11,801 nucleotides of DNA from assembly GCA_030835005.1 (NCBI GenBank), contig JAUQWT010000284.1, positions 1 through 11,801 of the forward strand, given 5' to 3'. How positions within the stretch are numbered: the first letter of the stretch is position 1; every line of letters starts with the position of its first letter. Shown here piece after piece: positions 5,957-11,801 of the stretch. Source of the DNA: Ignavibacteria bacterium (GTDB lineage Bacteria > Bacteroidota > Ignavibacteria > Tepidaquicellales > OLB5). The position numbers and the translations under genes were made by a program. Below the pieces are notes generated by a model, which made no database searches, was not told the origin of the DNA, and saw only the letters and a list, made by a program, of their open reading frames with translations.

Positions 5957-6601
5957 CTAAAGCTTTGTTTTATGCTGAATTGCAAAGAGTAATAGCGCGT
6001 GGGGACCTTTCAGGCCAAGCTTTGAGCAGATATTGTTCCTGTGGTTTTCAATAGTGCGGATACTGCGGAAAAGCTCGTCTGCTATCTGGGAGCTGGTCTT
6101 GTTTTGGGCTATAAGCTTTAGGATTTGCAGCTCGCTTGGAGTAAGCTTATCCAGTTCATTTTCATGCCTGCCCGATTCTTTATTCTTCTGCACAAGGTAT
6201 CCAGAAATTGAGGGACTTATATAATAGCCGCCTGCTGCGACTTGTTTTATGCAATCAATAAGATCATTTGCAATACTTTCCTTAAGTATGTAAGCCTTGA
6301 TATCAAGTTCAAGCGCTTCATCAAAATATTCTTTATCCTTATGTATTGTTAAAATCACCATGCGTGTTTTAGTATTGCTTCCCTTGAGCTTACGGGCAAC
6401 ATCAAGTCCGCTTAATAACGGCATATCGATATCAAGTATCGCAACGTCAGGTTTAAGTTTTTCGATAAGCTCTATTGCTTCCTGCCCGTTCGATGCTTCT
6501 GCAATAACCTCAATTGATTCATCTTCTCCTGCAATGCTTAATATGCCTTTGCGGAATATATGATGGTCATCGGCTATTAATATTTTTATCTTTGCGCTCA
6601 T
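5957..6601 (-). CDS. NarL/FixJ-family response regulator
   Basis: This 214-aa two-domain transcription regulator has a receiver domain at residues 1-125 with the acidic pocket D11/D12, phospho-acceptor D57 (AILDIDMP), T85 and K107 (ILKES). The linker is 126-150. A LuxR-type helix-turn-helix covers 151-200 (LTPSELQILKLIAQNKTSS...IRTIENHRNNICSKLGLKG). All the key phosphorylation residues are present, so it should be activated by the kinase encoded just upstream; the two genes overlap by 4 bp (ATGA). It probably binds DNA as a dimer after phosphorylation. The targets are not known; candidates within view are palindromes at 5902-5924 and 7496-7512. The length is typical of the family. The start at 6601 is fixed by the overlap with the kinase stop. 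Confidence 0.95.
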   Translation of the reverse strand: MSAKIKILIADDHHIFRKGILSIAGEDESIEVIAEASNGQEAIELIEKLKPDVAILDIDMPLLSGLDVARKLKGSNTKTRMVILTIHKDKEYFDEALELDIKAYILKESIANDLIDCIKQVAAGGYYISPSISGYLVQKNKESGRHENELDKLTPSELQILKLIAQNKTSSQIADELFRSIRTIENHRNNICSKLGLKGPHALLLFAIQHKTKL

Positions 6602-7428
6602 CTTATTGGGACAGTTATTTTGAATTTTGTTCCTTTACCATGCTGTGAGCTGAATTCATATACAGCTTTTATCATATTCAGCCTTTCTTCTATATTTATC
6701 AGCCCGAACCCGAGATTCTTATAAGAGGTTATCTCAAACCCGACTCCGTCATCTTCAATTTCCGTTACTATGAACATTACAGAGCGTTTTACATCAAGCC
6801 TCACGTTCTTAGCACCTGAGTGCTTGAGGATATTATTCAGCAGCTCCTGCACTACCCTAAAATACTGCACTTCCGTTTCGCGTGAGAGCACATTATCTAT
6901 ATGCTCAACCGTAGTATCGAACCTTATCCCCGATGCTGCCGAAAGCCGCTCGCTCATTGCTGTAAGAGAGATAGTCAGCCCTAGCCTTTCTATCTGCTTG
7001 GGGTAGAGCCTTTGGGAAATTCTTCTTACTTCATCAACCGTTTCTATGACAAGCTCCGATGCCTGCTCAAGCTTATCAGGACTCGCATCCTGAGAACGCA
7101 TGTATTGCTGAAGGAAGATGTTTATCGCGCTCAGGTTTTGCCCGATGCTGTCGTGAAGTTCACCCGCAATTATTTTCCACTGGTTCTCTTGCTCTTCGAT
7201 TATCTTTTTCTTGAACTGCTCAAGCTCTTTCTTCCGTTTTGCTGCAGACCGTACATAATAGTAATAAGCTATGCCCAACGCTATTGCAAATACAGCCAGC
7301 ATGCGCCACATGAACCAGCTTGTCTGCCATATGGGTATGGGGGACTCCTGCACCTGGTAATATGCATCAAGCAATAAAACGGCAAGCAGTATGGAAATTA
7401 CCCAAACATAACCGGACTTTTTACCCAT
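6598..7428 (-). CDS. NarX-type sensor histidine kinase (HisKA_3)
   Basis: This 276-aa membrane kinase has two transmembrane segments, at about residues 8-22 and 38-58, with only about 15 residues between them, so there is almost no periplasmic sensor domain. A coiled-coil linker (60-85) leads to the HisKA_3 dimerisation domain with phospho-acceptor H92 in ELHDSIGQNLS. The HATPase_c domain follows: N-box QELLNNILKHS (194-204), G1 DDGVGF (226-231) and G2 GFGLINIEER (240-249). It would phosphorylate the NarL-type regulator encoded next, with which it overlaps by ATGA. With so little sensor, it probably responds to a membrane signal or a partner protein. On the minus strand a TATTTTTG box (7462-7455) lies upstream, but its TTTG partner is too close (14 nt) for a confident promoter. 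Confidence 0.93.
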   Translation of the reverse strand: MGKKSGYVWVISILLAVLLLDAYYQVQESPIPIWQTSWFMWRMLAVFAIALGIAYYYYVRSAAKRKKELEQFKKKIIEEQENQWKIIAGELHDSIGQNLSAINIFLQQYMRSQDASPDKLEQASELVIETVDEVRRISQRLYPKQIERLGLTISLTAMSERLSAASGIRFDTTVEHIDNVLSRETEVQYFRVVQELLNNILKHSGAKNVRLDVKRSVMFIVTEIEDDGVGFEITSYKNLGFGLINIEERLNMIKAVYEFSSQHGKGTKFKITVPIR

Positions 7429-7495
7429 GTATCAGCAAGTAAGTTAACATACAACAAAAATAAGGGATTAAATGAACAAAGTAACCGTAAAATTT

Positions 7496-7512
7496 GATTG
7501 TTACCAACAATC
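7496..7512. promoter_or_regulatory. Perfect palindrome in divergent promoter region, possible operator
   Basis: GATTGTT (7496-7502) and AACAATC (7506-7512) are perfect complements around ACC. The site lies 41 bp before the start of the quinone oxidoreductase-like gene and 67 bp before the start of the divergent kinase gene. This is a natural place for a dimeric regulator. The remaining part of the 125-bp gap is AT-rich, without a clear promoter for the plus strand. Confidence 0.4.
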
Positions 7513-7553
7513 CGTATTGCTATTTTTACAGATTACCAATTTTAATACCAAAG

Positions 7554-8588
7554 ATGAAAGCAATTATACTGAATGAGAACGGCGGGCCGGATAAGCTGGT
7601 TTATGCAGAGGATTTTCCCGAACCACTAATCAAACCAAACGAAGTACTTGTTAATGTAAAAGCCACAACTGTTAACCGTGCTGACCTCGTTGTTAGAACA
7701 GGCTATCCCGGACTTCAGCTTAAGTTTCCCCACATACTCGGCGGCGATATTGCAGGCGTTGTTTCCAATACAGGAAGTGATGTAAAAAACTTCCGGGTTG
7801 GCGATAGAGTCGTATCATGGTCAATCGTCTCCGAAGCCGATGATGACTGGGCGCGGCGCGGAAAAGCAGGGCAATCACCCGCATGGCAATATTTCGGAAT
7901 GCACCGTGCAGGCTCGTATGCGGAGTTTACTCCCGTTCCCGAATCTTCTCTTATTAATCTGCCCGATAACGTTTCATTTGAAGAAGCCGCTTGTTTACCT
8001 GTTGCGGGACTCACCGCTTACCATGCAATTAAAACTATTGGCGATCTGCAAAAAGGTGATAAGTTCTTCATATGGGGCGGTACGAGCGGACTTGGTATAA
8101 TTGCAATACAGCTTGCCAAATCCATCGGTGCCGAAGTGTTTGCTACAGCGGGTTATCCTTATAAGATTGAGCACCTGAAGAAAATGGGAGTTGACCATAT
8201 TTTCAATCACCGTGACGGTTCAGCAATTGATGATGAAGTACTTAATCTCACTAATGGCAGCGGAATAGATGTCATTTTAGATTATGTCGGTCCCGAAGCG
8301 TTCCCTAAAAATTTCAAGATGGTTAAAAAAGGCGGGAAGATCCTCTTCTGCGGAATACTGACCGGAAGGGAAGCAATGGTATCACTTCATCAGACATACT
8401 TAAGGCATATCAGTCTGCTTGGACTTTATCTCGGCGAAAAGCGCGAGCTTGAAGAACTTGTGAAACTTGTATCCCAAGGAAAAGTTAAACCTCATATTGG
8501 GGCAGAGCTTGAATTGAAAGATGCTGCAAAAGCTCATGAAATGATAGCGAAGGGCGAAGTCATAGGTAAAGTTGTTTTGAAAGTTTGA
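7554..8588 (+). CDS. Quinone oxidoreductase-like MDR (zinc-free alcohol dehydrogenase family)
   Basis: This 344-aa cytoplasmic protein belongs to the medium-chain dehydrogenase/reductase superfamily. The N-terminal GroES-like catalytic domain (about 1-140) has VNRADLVVRTGYPG (40-53) and GGDIAGVV (63-70), typical of the quinone oxidoreductase branch. The usual catalytic zinc Cys is replaced (NRAD) and no four-Cys structural zinc loop is present, so it is zinc-free. A short insert (92-117) carries DDDWARRGKAG. The Rossmann domain has the nucleotide-binding motif GGTSGLG (175-181), preferably for NADPH in this branch. It probably reduces a quinone or an alpha,beta-unsaturated carbonyl; the substrate is not set by sequence. 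ATG 7554 begins MKAIIL, the family beginning; an upstream in-frame TTG (7494) is rejected. It is divergent from the two-component genes and converges on trpS with an 18-bp gap. Confidence 0.92.
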   Translation: MKAIILNENGGPDKLVYAEDFPEPLIKPNEVLVNVKATTVNRADLVVRTGYPGLQLKFPHILGGDIAGVVSNTGSDVKNFRVGDRVVSWSIVSEADDDWARRGKAGQSPAWQYFGMHRAGSYAEFTPVPESSLINLPDNVSFEEAACLPVAGLTAYHAIKTIGDLQKGDKFFIWGGTSGLGIIAIQLAKSIGAEVFATAGYPYKIEHLKKMGVDHIFNHRDGSAIDDEVLNLTNGSGIDVILDYVGPEAFPKNFKMVKKGGKILFCGILTGREAMVSLHQTYLRHISLLGLYLGEKRELEELVKLVSQGKVKPHIGAELELKDAAKAHEMIAKGEVIGKVVLKV

Positions 8589-8606
8589 GGAATTAGTTGA
8601 GGCAGT

Positions 8607-9614
8607 TCAAATGCTCAGCCCGGTAACATCCCAGACTTCAGCTTTTGTCTTTGAAGCAGTTTCGCGCGCTTTTTCCGCGCCTTTTTTGAGGATATCCTTC
8701 ACATGGTCGAGATTCAGGGCTAGTTTTTCGCGTTCTGCCCTGTAAGCCCCGAAACGATCAAGAATCTTCTCAAGCAGAAGCTTTTTAGCATCGCCGTAAC
8801 CATAGCTGCCTGCAAGGTACTTTTCCGATAGCGCCTTTTTCTCACCGGCATCAGCGAAGTATGAATACAATTTGAAGACCGTATCTTTTGCCGGATCCTT
8901 GGGTGCTTCAACGGGAGTTGAATCGGTTACAATTCCCATTACCTGCTTCTTCAGTTCTTTTTCCGCTGCAAATATCTCGATTACATTGCCGTAACTCTTG
9001 CTCATCTTCTGCCCGTCTGTTCCGATAACAACTGCAACTTCATCTTCTATGTAAGGCCTTGGCAGCTTGAATACATCACCGTAAATGCGGTTGAACTTTC
9101 CTGCCAGGTCGCGGGCAATTTCTACATGCTGCTTCTGGTCTTTGCCAACGGGGACAAGGTCAGGCTTATAAATGAGGATATCAACAGCCATTAAAACAGG
9201 GTAAGTGAAGAGTCCTGCATTGATTTCCTTCTGCCCTTTGGCAACGGCATCCTTATATGCATGTGCAAGCTCAAGCATGCTCATCGGAGTAATGCAGTTG
9301 AGTATCCATGTTAGCTCAGCGTGTTCAGGCACATCACTTTGGCGGAAGAAGACCGCTTTGTTTGGGTCAAGTCCGAGCGCAAGGTAATCAAGTGCAATTC
9401 CGATTATAAGTTCCTGAAGTTCTTTTTTGTTTTTGACGGTTGTTAGTGAGTGAAGGTCTGCAATGAAAATGAAGTTCTCGCAATCACTTTGCATCGAAAC
9501 ATGATTCTTCATTGCGCCGAGGTAATTGCCGATATGCGCCTTGCCGGTTGGCTTGACGCCTGAGAGTATTCTTTTTTTAGCTGTGCTTTGGGATGAAGTG
9601 CTGCCCATACTCAT
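8607..9614 (-). CDS. trpS: Tryptophan--tRNA ligase
   Basis: It charges tRNA-Trp with tryptophan using ATP, in the cytoplasm. This 335-aa class I synthetase is of normal bacterial length. SGVKPTGKAHIGNYLGA (18-34) contains the HIGH-type signature as HIGN (27-30). D145 in MAVDILIYK fits the tryptophan-recognising Asp of bacterial TrpRS. VGKDQKQHVEIARDLAGKFN (156-175) and the KMSKS loop (203-207, QKMSKSYGN) are intact. The C-terminal helical anticodon-binding part is present. The ATG at 9614 overlaps the stop of nuoJ (ATGA), so it is likely translated by coupling; an internal ATG at 9608 is the alternative. The nuoJ neighbour is not functionally related. No terminator is visible in the 18 bp before the convergent oxidoreductase gene. 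Confidence 0.96.
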   Translation of the reverse strand: MSMGSTSSQSTAKKRILSGVKPTGKAHIGNYLGAMKNHVSMQSDCENFIFIADLHSLTTVKNKKELQELIIGIALDYLALGLDPNKAVFFRQSDVPEHAELTWILNCITPMSMLELAHAYKDAVAKGQKEINAGLFTYPVLMAVDILIYKPDLVPVGKDQKQHVEIARDLAGKFNRIYGDVFKLPRPYIEDEVAVVIGTDGQKMSKSYGNVIEIFAAEKELKKQVMGIVTDSTPVEAPKDPAKDTVFKLYSYFADAGEKKALSEKYLAGSYGYGDAKKLLLEKILDRFGAYRAEREKLALNLDHVKDILKKGAEKARETASKTKAEVWDVTGLSI

Positions 9615-10129
9615 TCGAACTTCTTCTGGGCAAGTACAATTGCGCCGACTATTGCCGCAAGCAGTACAAATGAAACAAGTTCAAAGGGGAATGAATAAGT
9701 TGTATAGAGCTCTCTGCCGACAGATTCAATTGTACCCAGCGTTTCAGCATTGGGTCCCATTTGTTTGAACTTGCCGTAAAAGCCGAAGTATGCTGTTATT
9801 GAAAGCGAGCTGAAAAATAGCAATGCAAGTATTATTGCAGAAAGTTTCTTGTATGAAAGAGTTTCAGTAAGCCGCTTTTCGCTGCTGAGATTGAGTAGCA
9901 TGATGACAAAAAGAAAGAGCACCATAATTGCACCGGCGTATACAAGTACCTGTATAATTGCAATAAACTGCGAGCGCAGCATAAGGTATATTCCGGAAAT
10001 TGCAAAGAAGTTGACAATTAGGAAGATCGCGCTGGTTATCGGGCTGCGCCTTGATACCATCATTATTGCTGATCCAAGTGCAAGGATCGCAAACAGGAGG
10101 ATCATTATATTTTCAGTATTCCACTGCAT
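9611..10129 (-). CDS. nuoJ: NADH-quinone oxidoreductase subunit J
   Basis: This 172-aa protein is a membrane-arm subunit of respiratory Complex I, which couples NADH oxidation and quinone reduction to proton pumping. Five transmembrane helices are seen at about residues 5-24, 31-51, 55-79, 95-117 and 148-167. IIQVLVYAGAIMVLFLFVIM (58-77) is the family hallmark, including the helix whose pi-bulge is known from structures. The last helix FELVSFVLLAAIVGAIVLA (149-167) is also typical. The length fits the family. Oddly, no nuoI or nuoK is next to it: the tRNA-Leu gene lies 49 bp upstream and trpS overlaps its stop. It therefore stands apart from any nuo operon, at least within this window. No strong ribosome-binding site precedes ATG 10129. 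Confidence 0.93.
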   Translation of the reverse strand: MQWNTENIMILLFAILALGSAIMMVSRRSPITSAIFLIVNFFAISGIYLMLRSQFIAIIQVLVYAGAIMVLFLFVIMLLNLSSEKRLTETLSYKKLSAIILALLFFSSLSITAYFGFYGKFKQMGPNAETLGTIESVGRELYTTYSFPFELVSFVLLAAIVGAIVLAQKKFE

Positions 10130-10178
10130 AGTTTTGTAAGTTATTCAGTTATTCGTGCTGCGAATACAAGCTTAATTG

Positions 10179-10265
10179 TGCCCAGAGCCGGAATCGAACC
10201 GGCACTGAGATATTATCCCAACAGGATTTTAAGTCCTGCGCGTCTACCAGTTCCGCCATCTGGGC
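10179..10265 (-). tRNA. tRNA-Leu (anticodon TAA)
   Basis: The minus strand folds as an 87-nt class II tRNA. The acceptor stem is GCCCAGA/TCTGGGC, the D-arm is GCG/CGC, and the anticodon stem CAGGA/TCCTG holds the loop CTTAAAA with anticodon TAA at 10231-10229. A long variable arm (TGGGA/TCTCA with one G-U) is typical of leucine, and the T-arm is GCCGG/CCGGC with TTCGATT. The discriminator is A (10179). The next bases are CAA, so the CCA end is not encoded and must be added by the nucleotidyltransferase. Confidence 0.97.
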
Positions 10266-10273
10266 AATATTTC

Positions 10274-10300
10274 AAAAAACGCCAGCTTTTGGGCTGTTTT
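10274..10300 (-). terminator. Weak hairpin with T6 after the exonuclease/UvrC-like gene
   Basis: On the minus strand AAAACAGC, loop CCAAAA and GCT/GTTTTTT can pair, with a three-base GGC bulge on the 3' side, ending in six T residues just before the tRNA. The stem is short and bulged, so termination of the upstream gene here is only a possibility. The other bases between 10266 and 10354 show no gene. Confidence 0.3.
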
Positions 10301-10354
10301 CGCTGTTATTTCGCGGATTTAGAACACATAAATAGTGAAATTTTACGATTTATT

Positions 10355-11801
10355 CTAACCTAAAATCCGGTAGGATTTGCCGAAAATGAACTTCATTACG
10401 CCCTGCATGGATGTTTTCTCCGTCATTTTCATTATTCTCTGAGGAGTGTAGTTGCGGTAAACCCAGTTCGAAATAATCTTCAGGGTATCTATCTCATCAA
10501 GCTTGAATTTATGATACGCCTTCGAGAAAACAAAATCCTTGAACAGCGCACCGTTGAAGTAGAGATAATTTATATCTTCGGCAAGATTATTCATAAAATC
10601 ACCGTCCTCTAGCAAAGAATTGTCATAGCAGATCGTCTTTGCTATTTTTCCGTTCACTACAAGGAATACCTCCCACGCTTCTTTTGAACTATCCGTGCTG
10701 CATTTTATTAGGTAATTCTGCAATTCAACTATTGAGTTAGTCAACTCGATGTTCAGCAGTACTTTCTTCAGGTCAGAAATGTTATCCCTTATATAGGATG
10801 CGTGTTCAAAGTTCATACTCTCTGATTCCAGCATCATCTCGCGCTCAAGCAGCCTAAGCGCGCCGCCCTCAGTATCGGTCGTAAGGAATTTATCAACGCT
10901 CTTAATTTCCTTCTGATACTCTGCTGCTGTAACTGTCAAGTTACATGGAGCTGAACATTGTCCGAACTCATAATACATGCACGCGCTTTTGTTCTTTGCA
11001 GGATGCAGAACCTTGTCATCGCATTTGCGGAGCTTATACAGCTTGTTAATTCTTTCAATAAGTGTGTTAACAGTGTATGAGCTTGAAAACGGTCCGTAAT
11101 ACCTTGCGCCGTCGGGGATTATCTCGTACACCTTATATACTCTTGGATATGCGCGCTGCACATCTATTTTTATGAAGGGGAATTTGCGGTATGATTTGAT
11201 AGCTGAATTAAATCGCGGCTTGTGTGTTTTTATCATCCGGCTTTCGACAAGAAGTGCAGAGAGCTCCGAGCCAGCCGTTTCCCACTCAACTTTATGCACA
11301 TAGCGAACAAGCTTGCGTATTTTGGTGGAGTGTGATATGTTGTGGTAAAAATATGAACTCAGCCTGTCTTTAAGGTTCTTGGCTTTGCCTATGTATATTA
11401 TCTCGCCCTTTTTATTGAGCATGTAATACACTCCGGGCTTTTGCGGCACTGATTGCAGGTCAACTTTCAGTTTCTTGAACCGCGCAGAAATTTTTGAATC
11501 ATCATAGATTTTTTGGTACTGGAACGCGAGCAGCTCATCAAGTGTTTCAAACTCGTGCTCGGTTATGAGCTGTTCAAGGAAATGCGTGAGTATCACCGCC
11601 GTTGCCTTGGCATCATCAAGCGCGCGGTGTTTGCGGCGGGAGTGAATCCCGAAATGCCGGCGCAGCGAATCCAGTGATTTTGAAGGGAGCTGCCTGCTGA
11701 GTCTCCGTGCAAGCCTTGCCGTGCAAACCGATGGCACTCCCAGCTTATTATACCCCGCCCGTTGGAGTGATGCATTCAAAAACCCGTAATCAAACTTCAC
11801 A
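10355..11801 (-). CDS. DnaQ-type exonuclease fused to UvrC-like GIY-YIG nuclease (partial, 5' end outside window)
   Basis: The gene enters from the right edge; 481 codons to the stop are visible. Residues here count from the GTG at 11800, which is an internal codon. The first ~80 residues are the end of a DEDDh 3'-5' exonuclease domain: Exo II (VKFDYGFL, D4) and Exo III (HRALDDA, H58 and D63). The Exo I motif lies outside. A GIY-YIG domain follows: GVYY (123-126), YIGKAKNLKDRL with R146, and E187 in ESRMIKTHKPRFN. C260, C274, C282 and C286 match the UvrC cysteine cluster that binds [4Fe-4S] in E. coli UvrC. Residues 317-347 look like a UVR motif. The RNase H-like and HhH parts of true UvrC are missing, so it resembles Cho or the actinobacterial exonuclease/UvrC fusions. 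It probably acts in DNA repair or processing, by 3'-side incision and trimming. Confidence 0.92.
   Translation of the reverse strand, partial: VKFDYGFLNASLQRAGYNKLGVPSVCTARLARRLSRQLPSKSLDSLRRHFGIHSRRKHRALDDAKATAVILTHFLEQLITEHEFETLDELLAFQYQKIYDDSKISARFKKLKVDLQSVPQKPGVYYMLNKKGEIIYIGKAKNLKDRLSSYFYHNISHSTKIRKLVRYVHKVEWETAGSELSALLVESRMIKTHKPRFNSAIKSYRKFPFIKIDVQRAYPRVYKVYEIIPDGARYYGPFSSSYTVNTLIERINKLYKLRKCDDKVLHPAKNKSACMYYEFGQCSAPCNLTVTAAEYQKEIKSVDKFLTTDTEGGALRLLEREMMLESESMNFEHASYIRDNISDLKKVLLNIELTNSIVELQNYLIKCSTDSSKEAWEVFLVVNGKIAKTICYDNSLLEDGDFMNNLAEDINYLYFNGALFKDFVFSKAYHKFKLDEIDTLKIISNWVYRNYTPQRIMKMTEKTSMQGVMKFIFGKSYRILG

Noticed and set aside
7494..7553. TTG start for the oxidoreductase
   Set aside because: The added 20 residues are not family-like and overlap the palindrome; MKAIIL at 7554 is the normal beginning.
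10178..10363. Plus-strand reading frame beginning MPRAGIEPA
   Set aside because: It is the antisense of the tRNA-Leu gene; RAGIEPA-like peptides are a well-known false call across tRNA genes.
11798..11800. GTG as the start of the exonuclease/UvrC-like gene
   Set aside because: It codes the Val of the Exo II motif; the Exo I motif must lie further upstream, outside the window.

Overview
The window looks like a chromosomal stretch from a member of the Bacteroidota/Chlorobiota/Ignavibacteriota group. This is inferred from three things: minus-strand promoters with a TAnnTTTG -7 box (two copies of TATCTTTGTA), the near absence of strong Shine-Dalgarno sites, and the gene families present. The species cannot be named from sequence alone. 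The window is gene-dense and moderate in GC. It carries no transposase, phage gene or CRISPR array; the only signs of repetitive DNA are short intergenic palindromes.

Layout. (1) 17-3155, plus strand: a tightly packed run of a three-zinc-ribbon protein, a small lipoprotein, a four-helix membrane protein, a ~106-aa conserved unknown and a PhnP-like metallo-beta-lactamase-fold hydrolase. Several of the junctions overlap. (2) 3156-3362: an intergenic region with two 8-bp-stem, 4-nt-loop palindromes; the second lies just before the start of a family I inorganic pyrophosphatase (3363-4055). (3) 4058-4735, minus strand: a two-gene unit, DUF5674 followed by a small helical protein, with its own promoter. 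(4) 4742-4953: an intergenic region with a long-loop 12-bp inverted repeat next to a T-run. (5) 4954-5853, minus strand: a single-pass envelope protein with a well-formed Bacteroidota-type promoter. (6) 5957-7428, minus strand: a NarX/NarL-type two-component pair, overlapping by ATGA. (7) 7554-8588, plus strand: a zinc-free quinone oxidoreductase-like MDR enzyme, divergent from the kinase, with a perfect palindrome in the shared upstream region. (8) 8607-11801, minus strand: an exonuclease/UvrC-like GIY-YIG fusion cut by the right edge, then tRNA-Leu(TAA), then nuoJ, then trpS. nuoJ and trpS overlap by ATGA.

Working picture. Most genes are housekeeping: pyrophosphate hydrolysis, tryptophan charging, leucine decoding, a Complex I subunit, and DNA repair or processing. 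I do not see a convincing new multi-gene system. The least explained items are the DUF5674/helical-protein pair, the isolated nuoJ tied to trpS, the zinc-ribbon protein, and the intergenic palindromes, which look like members of dispersed repeat families.
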